Shown here: positions 38,392 through 52,223 of the stretch, piece by piece
Position numbering within the stretch: the stretch's first letter is position 1
Layout: each line of letters begins with the position of its first letter
Assembly: GCA_009869945.1 (NCBI GenBank)
Contig: WIXG01000047.1
Coordinates: forward strand, 124,001-188,000
Reading direction: 5' to 3'
Length of the DNA: 64,000 bases
Source of the DNA: Mesaphorura yosii
Lineage: Eukaryota; Arthropoda; Collembola; Poduromorpha; Tullbergiidae
Program-made: the position numbers and the translations under genes
Notes under the pieces: model-generated
What the model saw: the letters and a program-made list of their open reading frames with translations, nothing else
Databases searched by the model: none
What the model was told of the DNA's origin: nothing

Positions 38392-39664
38392 AACACTGCC
38401 GTTGCGGCGGTTAAGTGAAATAATAATTAGAATGAACTGTTATTAAAAGGACAGGTTCAAGTTTATTATTACGCTTCAACAAAATTCCACGAAACACAGA
38501 TTTTGTCGCAACCAGCATTTGTGAACATCGATTAGCAGCAATATGTCCGACTTAAAAGCATGAACTCTGATTACATCTAATGCGTTGACAAGAGAAAATA
38601 AAATAAAAGCCAACTTAAGGCCTAATAAGCCTACAAGAATACAGGATGTTTGTGCTGAACCTCTCACAATGGGCAATACAATATGACTGAAGGTGCTTCT
38701 TTAAAGTCTAGTAAAATGTTGGTTTTGTAATTTCATGTTCAGATTCACACAATTGAACTCCACATGAGTATATATCACCACTGAATTGTAAGGTTCAAGA
38801 TTTGTACTTGCCTAAAAGTCGTCTATTCCTAATTACAATTTGCCTAGACTCTAAACACGTGCTTCTTTGAAGTTTAAAATCCTGATTCATATTGTCTTCT
38901 ACACGCCAATACCAAATGCCAATAACCGTCAGTTTCAACATTTCCAACAGCTTTCCCTTTCTTACGAATTAAGCTTAGCTTTAGCTTATAGAGTATTATT
39001 CTCATTAATTAAATTTCATGTAAGCTAAAAGTTAAACAAGAACAAAATTCAGAGTTTCACAAATTCGAAGAAGCTTGCCAACAATCGCTTAGCCTGTCAT
39101 TCGCGTATAACTAAACATAAGAACTAGAAATCGTAAATAATTTTTCATTTTTAAGCTCAGCTTTTGTGTATCTTCACAATGACAATAGAAACTTTTGATT
39201 CAACTTCAACACAACATAAATAACTTAACAGACACGAACACGTTAGATTCAATACATGATAAATGACTTTCATGAGCTTATAGGTTGTTTGAACTAAAGA
39301 TTTCCGAGAGAGCAAAATAAATACTGACAATTGCGACTGTAACAAGGCAAGTGTGTCGACTAATTAAAGCATACTGTCACAGCGCGTGCTTAAAGCTTAA
39401 AATTGCATTATTTTGAATGTCTCAAGTGTGCATTAAAGCTAATCGAATACGAGAGAGGTCCTAGTTTCCGAATTGTGCACCGAAGGTTCCAATCACGTAC
39501 GGCTAAGAAATCTATAGCTCTAAGGAGATTCGAAGGAGGTTCTCGAGTTAGCAGTGCAGTGCTCGCTACATTTTCCTGCTGCTGTTCGACCTACTTGGTT
39601 CCATTGTTCACACCATCTAGCAATACTTTCAAAGAAAAGAGAAATGCGCACAGCGAGCAGGGCA
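38392..39664. other. 3' flanks of two convergent genes
   Basis: Contains the 3' UTR of the FAD oxidase (ATTAAA at 38442-38447; AATAAA at 38597-38602) and of the mesothelin-like gene from the right. No coding region recognised; sequence is AT-rich. Confidence 0.45.
38597..38602 (+). terminator. Possible poly(A) signal of the FAD oxidase
   Basis: Overlapping AATAAA copies about 206 bases past the stop; an ATTAAA at 38442-38447 is a nearer alternative. Confidence 0.4.
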
Positions 39665-42600
39665 TTACAACACGCGTTGCGCAAAGAGTATTGTGAGACC
39701 AAACGTCAGCAACGTCCAAATTGTCTCCATTTGAACTTTGTTGGTGGTTGCCCCTGAAACTAATGAACCTTTCTTATTTGACTCAAGATTTTCTCGCGCT
39801 TCCGGCATAAGCGTGTTAATCTGCTCATTCCTCATTGCGAGGGCAGAAAATCTTGGAATATGCTCGACTTGTGCAGGTGTTAAGACACGTAATGTTTCCG
39901 GGACTAAATTAGCCGCAACCGACGGAGACAGTCCGAGGAATGCTTCGGGTTGAATCTTCACAACCTCCTTGCTTGCCAATCCTTTGAAGATGATGCCAAG
40001 TCCACGAACCTGCGGGCAATATAACAAAATTCATTCAGTGATCAAATTCAGGGGGAGGAAGAAGCATGTCATGGTCATGTCTTACATCAGCAGCCGTCCA
40101 CTGAGATGGATCACCAAACACGGCGCGTGTGGTTGCAATATTTGCCAATGCCGCTAATCTGGTCATTTCGCAGTCCTGATGCAAACTCTTCAGGTGTGGC
40201 AATGCTTGTCTGAAAGAAAATAATCAATGCAAACCTGGGCAGTCTACTGATTGTGTCAACGATTTACCTAAATGAAGTTTGATTTAATTTTGTCAGGTTT
40301 TTCGCATCCGCGCCGCAAATAATATTTCCAGCCACAATGATGTCACTGGCTGAGAAATGCTGCCAGTCACGTCTCTTTGAATGCTCCAAGTGTGTTGCCA
40401 TATGCTCAAGCTATTAAAAGAAACAGGAACTCTCATTCTTGGTGCCGGGACGCACTTTTGTATCAAAAGCTTTACCAAAATCTTTGGCAATCCAAGATTG
40501 ACACCGAACGGAGCCACAATGTCATCATCGCCAAAGTCCAGCTGGTCAACATCGGCCTTGGAAATTCCACGCAAGATGTAGCCAGCCTTCCTCAGCTTGA
40601 AACTCGAAATCTTCCTGACGTTTTTGTCGTGCATATTCAGCAGTTTCATCCACAACGCTCTCGCCGCTTCAATGCTCAAAGGTTCAAGTCCCAACTCGTA
40701 CAGGCAATCATCGATTTCCTTTTCCCAGAAGGTGTTCACCGTTTCCAGGTTGTACTCTGCCGCATTGCCAACCAGTCGAAGAGAAGTGCACCGGAGGGGC
40801 TTGACCTCTTCTTCGTGCTCCATTTCTTCTTGTCCTTGGACTGAATATCCACCATCACGGCGGGTTCTACCGCGTCTGTTCCTGCGTCCATGTTTACCCG
40901 TACCCATTTGAATGGTCTGTTCCTCCAAGTCTTCAATATCCAAACCCATCTCGGCCTGTACTTTGTTCAGTGTATACAGACTTGAATCTGGTCTTCCAAG
41001 TTCGTACGCGCAAGCACCATTTAATGCTTGTCGCAAATTTTTCAGATGAGACGGTGGTTTATCGTCTGAAATGCATTTGCAGGTGACAAGATTTTCCTTC
41101 GCAATCTGTCTCAAGTCGTGTTCTTCCAAAAGTACAAGGGCACAGCACAGAGACGTGACTGTTCCGTGAGTCCATGTGTTTGGTGTGCCATACGTTTCGA
41201 TGATCTTATTTCTCCACGCATGCTTCTGTTCTGGTTTCAGACAGGCCCTTTGTCGTAGTCCGTCGTCGTCATCGTCAACGTTGCCTTGAACAACATCCAA
41301 CGCCAGTTCCAATGCAACGGGATCCAACTTTCTAATTCGATCGGCAGGCAAATCAACCACTGCGTGAGCCAACATTGCAACAACAACAACGTCGTAGACA
41401 TTCCTGTTGGCCAGTGTTTTATCCTGTGAACCACAAAGTAACAGTAGAACACAGAATCGCACAATTTTATGCGAGATTTCAAGATTCAAACTAACCAGTG
41501 CCTCCAAGCCTTGAACTACGATTTCTTCCCGAGTTCTACTTGGAATAAGGGCGTGGTCTTTTGTGGAGAGCGTGCCCAAAGCAACCATTATTTCTTTCCT
41601 GGCATCGTCCGGAAGCCTGCGTACGTATCTTGAATCCAGAAAGTACGCAAGGACGGTTGCTGGCAAACGTGAAATTTCGGCAGCGGACAAATACTTCAAC
41701 AACTTTTTGTTGTTCGAATCTCGGTCATCAGTTTTGTTCCGGATGTAATCAGCAAATCTTTCCGATAGCACTTTCAACTGCAAGCAATATAAATTCAGTG
41801 CTAAATTCGAACATGCAGGCATAGGATTTATAGTATGCATTTTCTACCGTATGAGATGAAGGTCCGTCACTGGATTTTCGAATTGTGGATAAAACCAATG
41901 GAATGTCTTCTAATCGGAACGATTGCACTTGGCTTGGGGTCAGTGTTCCGACCAACAAAGGTTCGTCCACAAGGGTCTGAGGTCCAACGTGCCTCTGCTG
42001 TTCGCCAAATGCAAGCCTCAAGTCCGACTCCGACGGTAACCCACTAACAATGGAAGGAAGGATTCGTTGGTTTTTGGCCCTTGGAAGCAGAGCCGCGATT
42101 GCTGGCGGAACCACGCTTTGATCTTGTGACAAGTCCAGTAAACCGAAATTATCTTGAAGCTATCATGCACAACATAATCGCAACTACTTATGAAGGGATC
42201 TCAGAGAAGCCCAATTGACTTGTCGATCAAACTTACCCTGCGAATAAGGACGCCCTTTTGCACTTCGTCAAGACTGTCCTGACTTCTGTTCAGCTTTTCT
42301 AAAACATCCTTCAAACTGTTTCCATCCATTCGCAGCAACTTGTGAATTCCAATAGCATTCAAAAAGGCAGGGGGGAGTAGATGGGTTCCCTGCGCCGTCT
42401 CAACCGTGGTGTTCGTCGTAAGTTGTTGAACCTGCGCCATGTACAACATATTTAGCATCACACCGAGCTCGAATTTGCAATTGCTGATTCTGAATATACT
42501 ATGATTATAACTTACCAAACCTTTCAAGTAAGTTGTGCTGGGTGACTCCTCAACCTTTCGACTGATGGTGTCAAAAGTTTGCTTGTTGAAATACTTCTGA

Positions 42601-45600
42601 GCCATTGCCTGTCGAATTATGCTTGGTGGACTATTTATTAGCACACTTTCCTTCATATTTCCAAAATCATTCCGGTGTAGATGTTGGATCTGCTTATTTC
42701 CTACAATGCCACAACAGAAGGTCGAGTCTTGTGACCTGTGTGGCACACGGTTGCATGACACAAACTAAATTACCCACCTCTCAGGTAGAGTTTAATTATT
42801 TGGTGAACAGCTTTGACTGGAGCTGGTAGATTCAGGTGGTTGCATCCGTCGACAATCTTTCTCAGTACGACATCGTCTTGCGTAATGCCTGGATTCACAA
42901 ATGCAGCGAAAGAGTCCAGATCGTTGACAATGTTTCGCAGCTCAATGTTTCGTGTAGATCCTTGTTGCTTCGTGACAGTGGTTGCCCCTTCAATGTTGTT
43001 GGTATCAATTCCCATGCTAAGCATATAGGAATCAGTTACCGCCTTTTGTTGTGCAGTCGTGCTGAATACAACCTACAGAAGACACAACCACTTTTAGCAG
43101 AGTTTTTCGCGTGTACTTGTTATGATCTGCTATCTTGAAACAATTACCGTTTTGAAGGATGGAAGCCTCTCATTGATCAGATCAAGTGGCAGAGATCGAA
43201 AGAAAGCCCCTGGAAGCGTCGGGTAGAACTTCGGTAACAAATTTTCGAAATTGTTGCGGATCGTTTTGCCTGAGCCATAGCCGATTTCAACGAGGCGATA
43301 AATGAGTGCCTTGTCATCAATATTGTTCGTCTCAGCATCCAATGACTTCTGGTACAGAGTTGACAGAGTTGTGCGTGCAGCGTCTGCGTTTCTGACTCTC
43401 ATGAACAACTCTTCCGGCACATATTTTAAAACACGAGCTCTTATCAGATTCGCAACCGTAACTTGATCATTTGTGCCATTTCCCAGCTTGCGACTTGCTA
43501 CAACGTAAATCAATACCGACTCGGCTTCATTGGGTGGCAGCTGTAAATAAAATTGAATCCATTTACATCGTGGCGACACACATATCGAATCCATATTCAT
43601 CATTTAAGCGTACCTCCTCGCCCTTTTTTCCGCGCTTGAGATTGATTTTCTGCAACAGAGTTTCTGCATCAATTTGCTTTGCCGTGGCTTCAAGGAAGTT
43701 GCTCAAAGCATGAGCCCGATTCTCTGCCAGAAACATGTCGATCACTTTATCCCGAACAAGCGGTGAAAACGTCGGGAACAGTTTCGGCTAGAAATTGAAC
43801 GAGGAAACATTTAGTTTTCATACGGATTCAACAGAGGCTTAATGTTAAACGCTCTGTCGTTTTAGCACTATGTTTTGTTTACTTACTGGTACATATTCCA
43901 GCAAGGTAGGATCAATTAACTCAATGTCTCTCTTAGTGACATTTGAAAAATTTCCATGATCAATTGCCAACTTGATGCTTGGTGGGATGCGCGAGGCTTC
44001 TGCAACAAGTCGCTTAAAAGTTCTGTCAAAACAAAAATAACAAGTCATGCACATTAATTGTAGAAATCGGTGCCAATATGGATGATAACTACAATTAGTT
44101 AACACGACGGAGTTCCCGCGTGGCTTCATTGGACATTAGACATGAGCTTGCTTTCGTTTTATTACTGGGTGGCAGTTATTTGCCATCGGCCAACAAAGAT
44201 GGAATCTCATGTACACAAATTAGGCAATTTGCAGTACTTACTTAGTAAGACCAGCTGCATTTTATGATGTGGACATGTTGGTTAGTGTCGTGTGAGTCAT
44301 CGTGTCCCAGCAAACAGGCAGGGGAGCCAGAATGATTGTCATAAAAAGGAAATAAAATATATTTCATGTATAGTTTTTCCTCGTATAAACAAAACCCGTT
44401 CTTTCATCAAATACTCGCATTCATTCGGGGAAAGTGTATACAAACATCAAAGAGGAAACCGAAAACTGATATTTTTAACACCGTGCGTGTAGTTGCCACT
44501 TTAGCTCCGGTGCAATTCGCCCCACCCGTCAAAATGTACGTACGCAATCATCATATTAACGTTAGTGCATAAATATTACGACATGAGTGTCGGCTTAAAA
44601 TATTTTCCGTGCAGAAAAGTCATAATAAACATTAGAGATTCGAATATGATTCGAGACAATCAATTTTTATTCATCTGGCGCATACTGCACACACGCGGTC
44701 AAAGTCATGCATGAGCTGAATAGCAAATAGGTTTCGCGTTTTATGGTGAATTTCGAAATCGAAATGTTAATGGATTTTCCTGCACATTACCTCCAGCCAC
44801 TTTCCAGCCTGGTTCACCGGCGTCACGTTTCCATCTTCTACGAACCTACAAAGATAAAGTTACAATGGATAAGTGCATTTACTGAGAAGGGACTGGGACT
44901 GTGGATAGTAAATAGAAATACGAGCCGACACAGTGGGCACCGTCACATTCTCATATTTGAGTTACTTGAGCCCCTTTGCAATCCTTTTAAAATAAGTTAG
45001 GATTCTGTCTTTCTGTCATTTTACTGTCACATTGTATAATTATTTATTGGAATGACTTTGTCAATGTCAATTATCATAAGCGTCGGTTTCTTGAAATCTC
45101 CTGCCGCCCTTGACATCGTAAATTTTAGGAAGTATTCGTCTTCAAATTGTTAAGCATTTCGAGAAAAGATTCGATGTTTTTCATACTTCGCGTTCGCCTG
45201 ACTGCTCTCAATTAAACAACAAGAAAAACATGTCAAATGTCACACCATCCGCGATAATGAGTCATCAAGCTATGAATCACGGGTGAGACTCCGGTTTGGA
45301 CCATGGACCGAAACGAATAACGAAGTCATTTAACACAGTGCATTTAACCAAAAGAGTCGACTTATCTAATTTATTTGACTGAACACATTAGCCCGTCATC
45401 ACATTTATCAAATCCAAGAGCTTTGTTGTCGTAAACTACATTTAATCAGTGTGGGCAACTGCAAACCGGTTCTCTTCACTCGCATCCTTTCCCTGCCATT
45501 GTCCATGGAGAGCGTTAATCTGTCACATCACAGTAAAGACGCCGGCGATGGTGATCTGTTCTTCACAACTTCAGCCTTTGACCCCCTGACTGTTTATCAA

Positions 45601-46489
45601 CGAGGTTCTTGTAGTTAATCAAGCGTGGACTCGAATCTTTTATTAAAGCGCTTACGCATATACTTTTCTACGCTCCTGATAATTCGATTCTTGAAACAGA
45701 AGTCGTAAAATTTAGATTTCTTATTTCGTTGCCTGTTTGCATTTTGCATTCGTTGCAAATGATAACTTAAACTTTCGCCTTATCTCTTGATTAAATAAAG
45801 GGAGTGATTCATAACTGACGACTTGTGTAAACATTCAGTTAAGGCATTAAAATCTTGAGTTTCAGCTTGCGTTTGCTACTTTAATCCAACCACCAAACAT
45901 GAGATATTATGCACTTGAGGCTCAATTGACTCTTGTTGAGATTTTATTTGTCGAATTAAGCATACAAGGAAAGTTCCTATTCAGTAGCATTCAGTACTCA
46001 ATATGAACCATGGAAAAATGCTTCAATTCAATGCCCAATGCCTTTGTTGGTCAGTCGCACAAGGGCCTACATGCATGTAATGCAAGTCAATTGAATACTA
46101 AATGGGCAGTAGACAGACGCCAGGCTAGCTGGCTAAATAATACAATAGAACGGAGGCAACTGACATGGTGACTAACCTCAAGGTCAGGTTCGTTTGGAGC
46201 ATTATCCGTATCATCAAGTGAGTTGACTTTCGGGAGCGTTGTTTCCTCATCCACGTATAAGTAGTAGTCAGGTGGCTGACTACCTTCCTCATGGTGTTTG
46301 GGTGACGAACGAATGTTGTCGATGTAGGAAGTTGATAACGCCAATGGAATGCTGAGCGCTAGAAACCGGAATGCCCGAAGTCGCAATCAGTGATGACTTT
46401 CAACACAGTTTCAGTTGCTAGAAATGGTTTAACTCCAAAATCTCACCCAAGAATCCTACGAAGATGAGTAATCCGAAATACGACGACAT
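39665..46489 (-). CDS. Mesothelin/stereocilin/otoancorin-like surface glycoprotein
   Basis: Members of this superfamily are superhelical extracellular proteins held by GPI anchors or secreted, acting in adhesion and apical extracellular attachment. Sixteen exons: 46447-46489, 46177-46358, 44791-44845, 44242-44254, 43887-44022, 43614-43787, 43148-43540, 42778-43072, 42516-42700, 42237-42431, 41848-42159, 41496-41777, 40476-41423, 40268-40410, 40086-40209, 39665-40009; 1274 residues, every junction in frame. A signal peptide (MSSYFGLLIFVGFLALSIP) is followed by an acidic segment and R-R-R-W-K-R. Helical repeats follow with motifs such as L-P-P-A-F-L-N-A-I, D-P-S-Q-W-T-A-A-D-V-R-G-L-G, L-S-P-S-V-A-A-N-L and L-T-P-A-Q-V-E-H-I-P. 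A multibasic RRNRRGRTRR lies in the largest exon. The last 20 residues are hydrophobic, fitting a GPI signal. Family assignment rests on repeat style; exons 3 and 4 are the least certain. Confidence 0.7.
44242..44254 (-). other. 13-nt candidate microexon of the mesothelin-like gene
   Basis: CTGGTCTTACTAA between acceptor tgcag and donor gtaagt. It converts the phase-1 end of the preceding exon to the phase-2 start of the next, giving A-G-L-T-K; without it the two neighbours do not join in frame. Confidence 0.5.
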
Positions 46490-49400
46490 TTCGAAGTTTT
46501 GAGATTTGTACTGCAATATAAAACGAACTAGAGTTAAAAGTGTGCTAAGCAACGCGTATAGCAGATGGTTAATTTGAACTGAACTACGAAAAGGAGACAA
46601 TTGACAGGAGCAAACCAAATCGGACGAAAGTGTGCCTATTGATTAGCCCAATCGATAATGCCATAAATAAATACTTGAAAGCACGCAATACTCGCCGGCA
46701 CGGCAGTAATTATTTATTAATCGAATTTTGGAACTTGGAAAGCAGAACTCAGCGGAGATCGAAGTGCCTGTGTTTAGGTTGCGATTTCATTGGCGTCCTG
46801 CATTCTGTTGCCTCTGCATAATTATTGAGCCTGTGCCTCTCTAAAGTTTAAGCCCTCCCTACTTCAAATGGACGCCTATTGATTTGCTGTCATCGGAAAC
46901 CCTTTCGGTAAGCGCTCATGAGCGATTAACTTTCACTTTCAATTACACAATTCGCATTTTTAATGAGTTATGGAAATGCTGAGGCGAGATAAGTTGGCAG
47001 GGAGCCCTCGTTTAAGGTTCTATTTATAGCGTGCATTCGTGTCATTGCAAAGTGAGCGTTTCTATATGTAGAACACGCCGCATGCACTTGTTCCTGTCAA
47101 TGTCAAGATCAAGCTGGGCAAGCAGGGCCTCTTGCTTGAATAAGCTTTATCATAAACGAGTGACGAGTGCTTTATCTTTATGAGTTAAAACGGGCTGTGA
47201 CTGTGGTTTACCTGCTTTAATGATTTGTAAGTCTACGAGGTGAAGGTAACTCTCACTGCATATATTGGTTGCATACACTGGATGGATTGTTGTACCTATT
47301 CAGACGTTATTGCAATAAATGTTGCTTAACTCTAATTTCACTATTCGGTTAACTTCCGCAAAGGCATCCACGAAGGAACCGCAATCGCAGGCCCAGTTCG
47401 AAATGAATCAAGTATATGACTCTTTTGTTGAACTCCTAATGCACTTGAATCGGAATACAATTTGGTGATGAATTGATTTCACTGCAATTAATTAAAATTT
47501 CTGACCAGATGAGGATGATCGCAGTTTCCTGTTGTTGATGCCACTGTCCTGCGCTTAAATCTGTAATGAGAGAACTTCAGCTTGCAGGGACAACGTGCAC
47601 GTACTTGGCTGGCTTGAGAGCTGATGTCTGCACTCCTGCGCTGGGTAAGTATTCAACCACGATTTACGCACAACTTGACTTTGGTGGGACCTTTCTGCTT
47701 CTGGAACAAGCCCTCCAAGAAGTATGCCACTCACTACATAAGCATTGTACTGCACTAGAACTGGAACTAGAACCCAAGACGAAAATTTTTATAGATATTG
47801 GTATGACTCCGGACAAAATCGATTTCAGCAAGTAGTTTCACAACACTACGGGGTGCAGTGCTCAACGTTGGACTTGGTTTTTGTTTTCGCTGGTCTTGGT
47901 CTTGAAGCGATTTCGTGATACGTGTTTTCGTGAAAGAGAGCCACGAGCCACTGCCACTGCCACTGCTCAGTGTTCCACCACCACCACTCACGAGAATGCC
48001 CAAACGAGAATGAGAGTGAGAAAAGTTTGTTACTGGCTACTCGACATCGGTATGCTGGTGAAAAAAATCTCCTGTACAACGTTTTGGCAGCTCGCCGGCG
48101 TAAAAGTATATGATATCAGTTGAGAATTCGAGTAAGAGCACTCCAGTTCCAGTTTCCCTTGAAAATATTTTCTTTTCCATTTACCTACTCTACTTTAGTT
48201 TATTATTGCGACTCTTCTTGCTGCTCTTGCTCTTACTCTTGCTGTTACCACATCTCATTTCAATGCTAACCTATTGTATACTCTTCTATTCTTCTTTTGC
48301 CAGTGCGACCGGAGAAGGTTATGCAATGAAGGGCAGGACAACAGCGTTCATATTGCATGAGCTAATCTGATGATTTCGTACAGATCAGAACATACCAACA
48401 ACGTGAGGAACCAAATTAATTTTTTACCTGGTTGAACTCGACAGCCTGTGAGCCGTAAGCCCAAACTCATATAAATTGTGAGGCTTCAACGGAACACCTC
48501 ACCTGCTGCTGGAGTGTGGAAGTGGAAAGCTGGTCAATAGGAATGTGTGCTCGTGCTCAGGAAATGAATATTCTTTTGTTCGCGTAGTCGTAGTCCATTC
48601 CAGTGCAGATGCACGATGCCTTAGCATTAGCCATATTTGGCTTGCCTTGCTTCATAATGCGAAAACGCTCAACGCAGATTTTTTGCACGATTTCATGCGA
48701 TTACCCCATGCTAAAATTAAATTGGGTGAAATTGAGTCTAATAAATTGTTCATGTAATACAATGAAGCTGTAATGGAACATATCCGACTTCAATAAAACA
48801 GAACGGATTTCGCAAGGAGTCACGCCTTATGGCAAGATTTGAACTTGACATGGTCCAATAACTGTAAATTACAATATAGCAATATTTGCTTTGCCTGCGT
48901 TTATATTTATCTGGAGCCTCCTCTAGAACTACTATTATGTTCAGTAATGGCGCTGGAACGCACACTGTGCACGTTCACAATCGTTCTACCAGAATGAGAG
49001 AATGAGCGTAGTACAGGAATTGAGAGAATTCTGTGTTTTCTCAAAGTCAGGGTCAAGTGAAATCTCATTTTCACGCACGGCGTACGTGTGTAAGTAAACG
49101 AGAGGCGCAGACTCTGCCCTGCCCTGCGCTCCGAGCGTCAGCGAGTCAGCGTCTAAATTCTCTAATGCGGAGTAATCTGTTTATGTCAGATGGTTCCAAG
49201 CACGCGAAGAGGAAAAGCAGCAGCAGTGTTTGTACTGTTCCCGCTAAAATTGCCAATTGCCATGCATGCCACGGACTCTTTGATTATACTACAGTAGATT
49301 GCAAGGCCGGTACCCAAACTTTGGCTGACTGGAACTGGAATGCTGGACATGGAAGGCACGATTCGATCGCTATTAGATTAGCCAATTAGGTAATTAGATT

Positions 49401-51950
49401 TAATGAAATTGTACCGCAAATCCATTCTCCACGACGCGCCGTGCCGTGCCGCTGCACTATTCTGAATCATCCAAATCTATTTGGCAAAACACACCTGGTC
49501 AGCGCATGCATGTCAACCCCACCGTGACTGATGCATACAAAAAATAACAACCGCCAATCCCACACCTTGCGCTGAATTTTTGCACAAAAAATGCAGCAAT
49601 ATGAAGCTTACTCAGCAGCACTGGAAGCCATACAAATAGAAACACTTCATTTCATTGTGCAAACGTTGACATTGAAATGACCGGTTTTTTGTTTCTCCAA
49701 CTTTGCGAAATATGAATGGTTTCGTATATTTTGTAGGCATTGTTCTTAGCTTTCAGGCCACGCCAGCACAGCAATGGCATGGTGGAAGGGACCGAAAGTC
49801 GGCTTCTGGAATTGCGATGCGACGAGACAAGCTTGGGTCTGGCTGTGCATGTCCGTTTGGTGAGTGTTTAGGATCCTTTGAAATAACAAGAAAGGGGAAA
49901 GGCATGTTTTGAGGAAAGGAAGCCGTGGAAAATGTTGCAGATTGTTATCCATGCTGAACTCGTAAATTCACCCATTTTGTGAGCAAAATATTCGCAAAAA
50001 GGTACATTCAGTACATTGCCAATAATTTTGCATTGCAACTCCAACTTGAGAATATTAATCGGTCAATTTTTGTATAACTTGGGGATGTCGTCGCTTAATG
50101 TGTTTATGGGTTTGATGGATTAAATTTCAAGCGAAGAGCACTGATTTTTTGTTATTCTTGACGAGAGCCGTTGACTAAATTGCTGTTCATGCATTTTACA
50201 GGAAAATGGACCTAGGAGAGTGAAGTGGGCTTAGTTGGATTTCCAGACACGCGTCTGGACAACATTGGCGCCAGAAGCGATCCCAGGCAGAGGCGCCGCG
50301 CGTTCTTATTTGCCTAACCTTTGCACTTCGTGGAGGCATTCATGACATTTGGCTACCGCGTTTATGAAAACGATGTCGACAGCTTCATTTCGTTTCGTGT
50401 GGATTTCGAAACTTCACGTGCAGAAGTTCTGGTCATTTTTGGATCAAACTTTTGTGTTTTACACGCGCATTTATTTTGATGACTTGAAATTTTTAGTGAC
50501 AGTACTGTTGTGAATTTTGTTTGTTGAATTTCGCACGGATCTTTTTCTGAGACTAGATAAGAGTGGTGGCATTGTGCCGGCCAACTGGTCATCGAGTTGG
50601 CGTTAGTCGCATCACATTTCGACTATGTGGGTTGACCACGGCAAGGTGTCAAAATAATACTCTTGGTGCCCTTCGTCTTCAGCTTGAGGTAAGTCGGTTA
50701 ACTGTTGAGTCTGTAGGTCTAGAAGTCAGTTCACGCTATCGGCTCCAAGGACCCCACGTAATTAGTGAAACTCGCCGCTGACTCGCCAGAGTCGGGACTT
50801 AATAATTGCGAGTAGGATTCTATCTAGGATGTCCACTGTGTATCCACCGTGAGGATGTCATAAGAAATTAAAGATGGGCTAATTGTTTTCCAAAGGTCAA
50901 ATTCAAGTCAAGTTCCAATAGCTCTGAGTGCTTCACGCTTGCGAACAACGCCAACCGCTTTTTCGCAAAACAGCAAAGTCGAGCCGAGCTTGTCCGTTGT
51001 CTTGAAGTCTTGGTTTCATGCCACCTACCTGCAGCATTCCTTGACTCGCCGTGACCACAAAACCCCGTGCATTCTGGCAGCAAGGAATCCTCGCGAAAAA
51101 CGCTCTGCTTGTGAATGGCATAATTTAAGCTTGGGCTCGTGCTGGTGGTGCCTCGTATTCGTACTGCTTTCGAAAGTAAGTTAGATAATAGCAATAAGAA
51201 TCTGTGCCTGCTGCTGCTGCTGCCTCTGTGCGAACGCTGCACATTGGTTCACCTGTACATGATGAGGGTTTGGGTATTTTAGGTAAGGATTATTATGCAG
51301 TGTTGTGTATGTCGCAGTCGCGTAATGCTATTTGTATGACATTCGTGGCCGTACCGTTTTAGCCTGAGCTGCATGACGGTGAGTCAAATGGTAATCTGGC
51401 ACACAATATGCTTTAAATGTAGCTCCATGCCATGCAATACTCAAGCTGTGCTTTCTTTCCCAATTCAATTCGGTCGGTCGTCGGGCAGACGGTGTGGTGG
51501 TTTGGTACTTGACTTGGTTTTTAAACTAATTACTGCATTAATCGCAATTACCACTCATCCTCATCGTCGTTCAAGTCCGATTAATTACCTTATATATTTA
51601 TACGCTGACTGTGACCGTTCTTAATTAGGAAATTCAATTAACTATCCTCAAAGTGAGAGTTTACATATTGATCGGATCTAGCATTTAATACTGCACATAT
51701 TGCATAGCACAATATAATAATAACACAGACAGACGAAGATTAGACCAGTTTATTATTATGACCATTGTAGGAGTAAGGTTTCGCGACAGTGAAAAGAGCC
51801 TAAAATCCTTATCCCAGTTTTTGAATTGATTATTCGAGCTGATAGGTGATCGTGAACGCGACAGATACTAGAATGTAGCAAAGTGATAAATCCAATTAAT
51901 GCAACTTTTGTATGTTTTTATTATTTTCGTTTGTGATTCGTAAAAACATC
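46490..51950. other. Long intergenic region, no gene recognised
   Basis: Upstream flank of the mesothelin-like gene and distant upstream of LARP1. Frames at 47566-47835, 48110-48370, 49033-49389 and 50868-51242 have no family match, and the leucine-rich one at 48110-48370 is read from a pyrimidine CTCTTGCTCTT tract. GTGCCGTGCC-type words recur (49440-49455). No RNA gene or mobile element seen. Confidence 0.45.
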
Positions 51951-52223
51951 TGTTTTTGGATTTTGGTGACTATTGAACCTGTGCAACGTGAAGATCATTC
52001 GAAGCTGAGTTGGACCACTTGGAGGTGAACGTTCACTTTGGAGGATAAAGTGAGAGTAAAGTCTGAACACGGTAAGCACGAAATTAAATTTAAATATGGC
52101 GATTTAATATTCGAGGAACTAACTGATTTAAGTAACCATGCCTGAAGCATAATGCAACGAAAAATAACTTATATTGTAGCTGAATCACCGAATTGCCTGA
52201 ACTTTGGAATTGACTGGACCAGA
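51951..52223 (+). promoter_or_regulatory. Candidate 5' UTR exons of LARP1
   Basis: A non-coding exon ending at 52071 before donor gtaagc could splice to an acceptor tag at 52178-52179, leaving the ATG at 52224 as the first start codon. A tiny upstream frame (M-P-E-A-stop, 52138) and an in-frame ATG at 52152 would then be intronic. The exact 5' end is not visible. Confidence 0.35.

Noticed and set aside
48110-48370. Leu-rich hydrophobic plus-strand frame that could pass for a membrane protein
   Set aside because: The leucines come from a simple CTCTTGCTCTT pyrimidine tract; no family or splice context.
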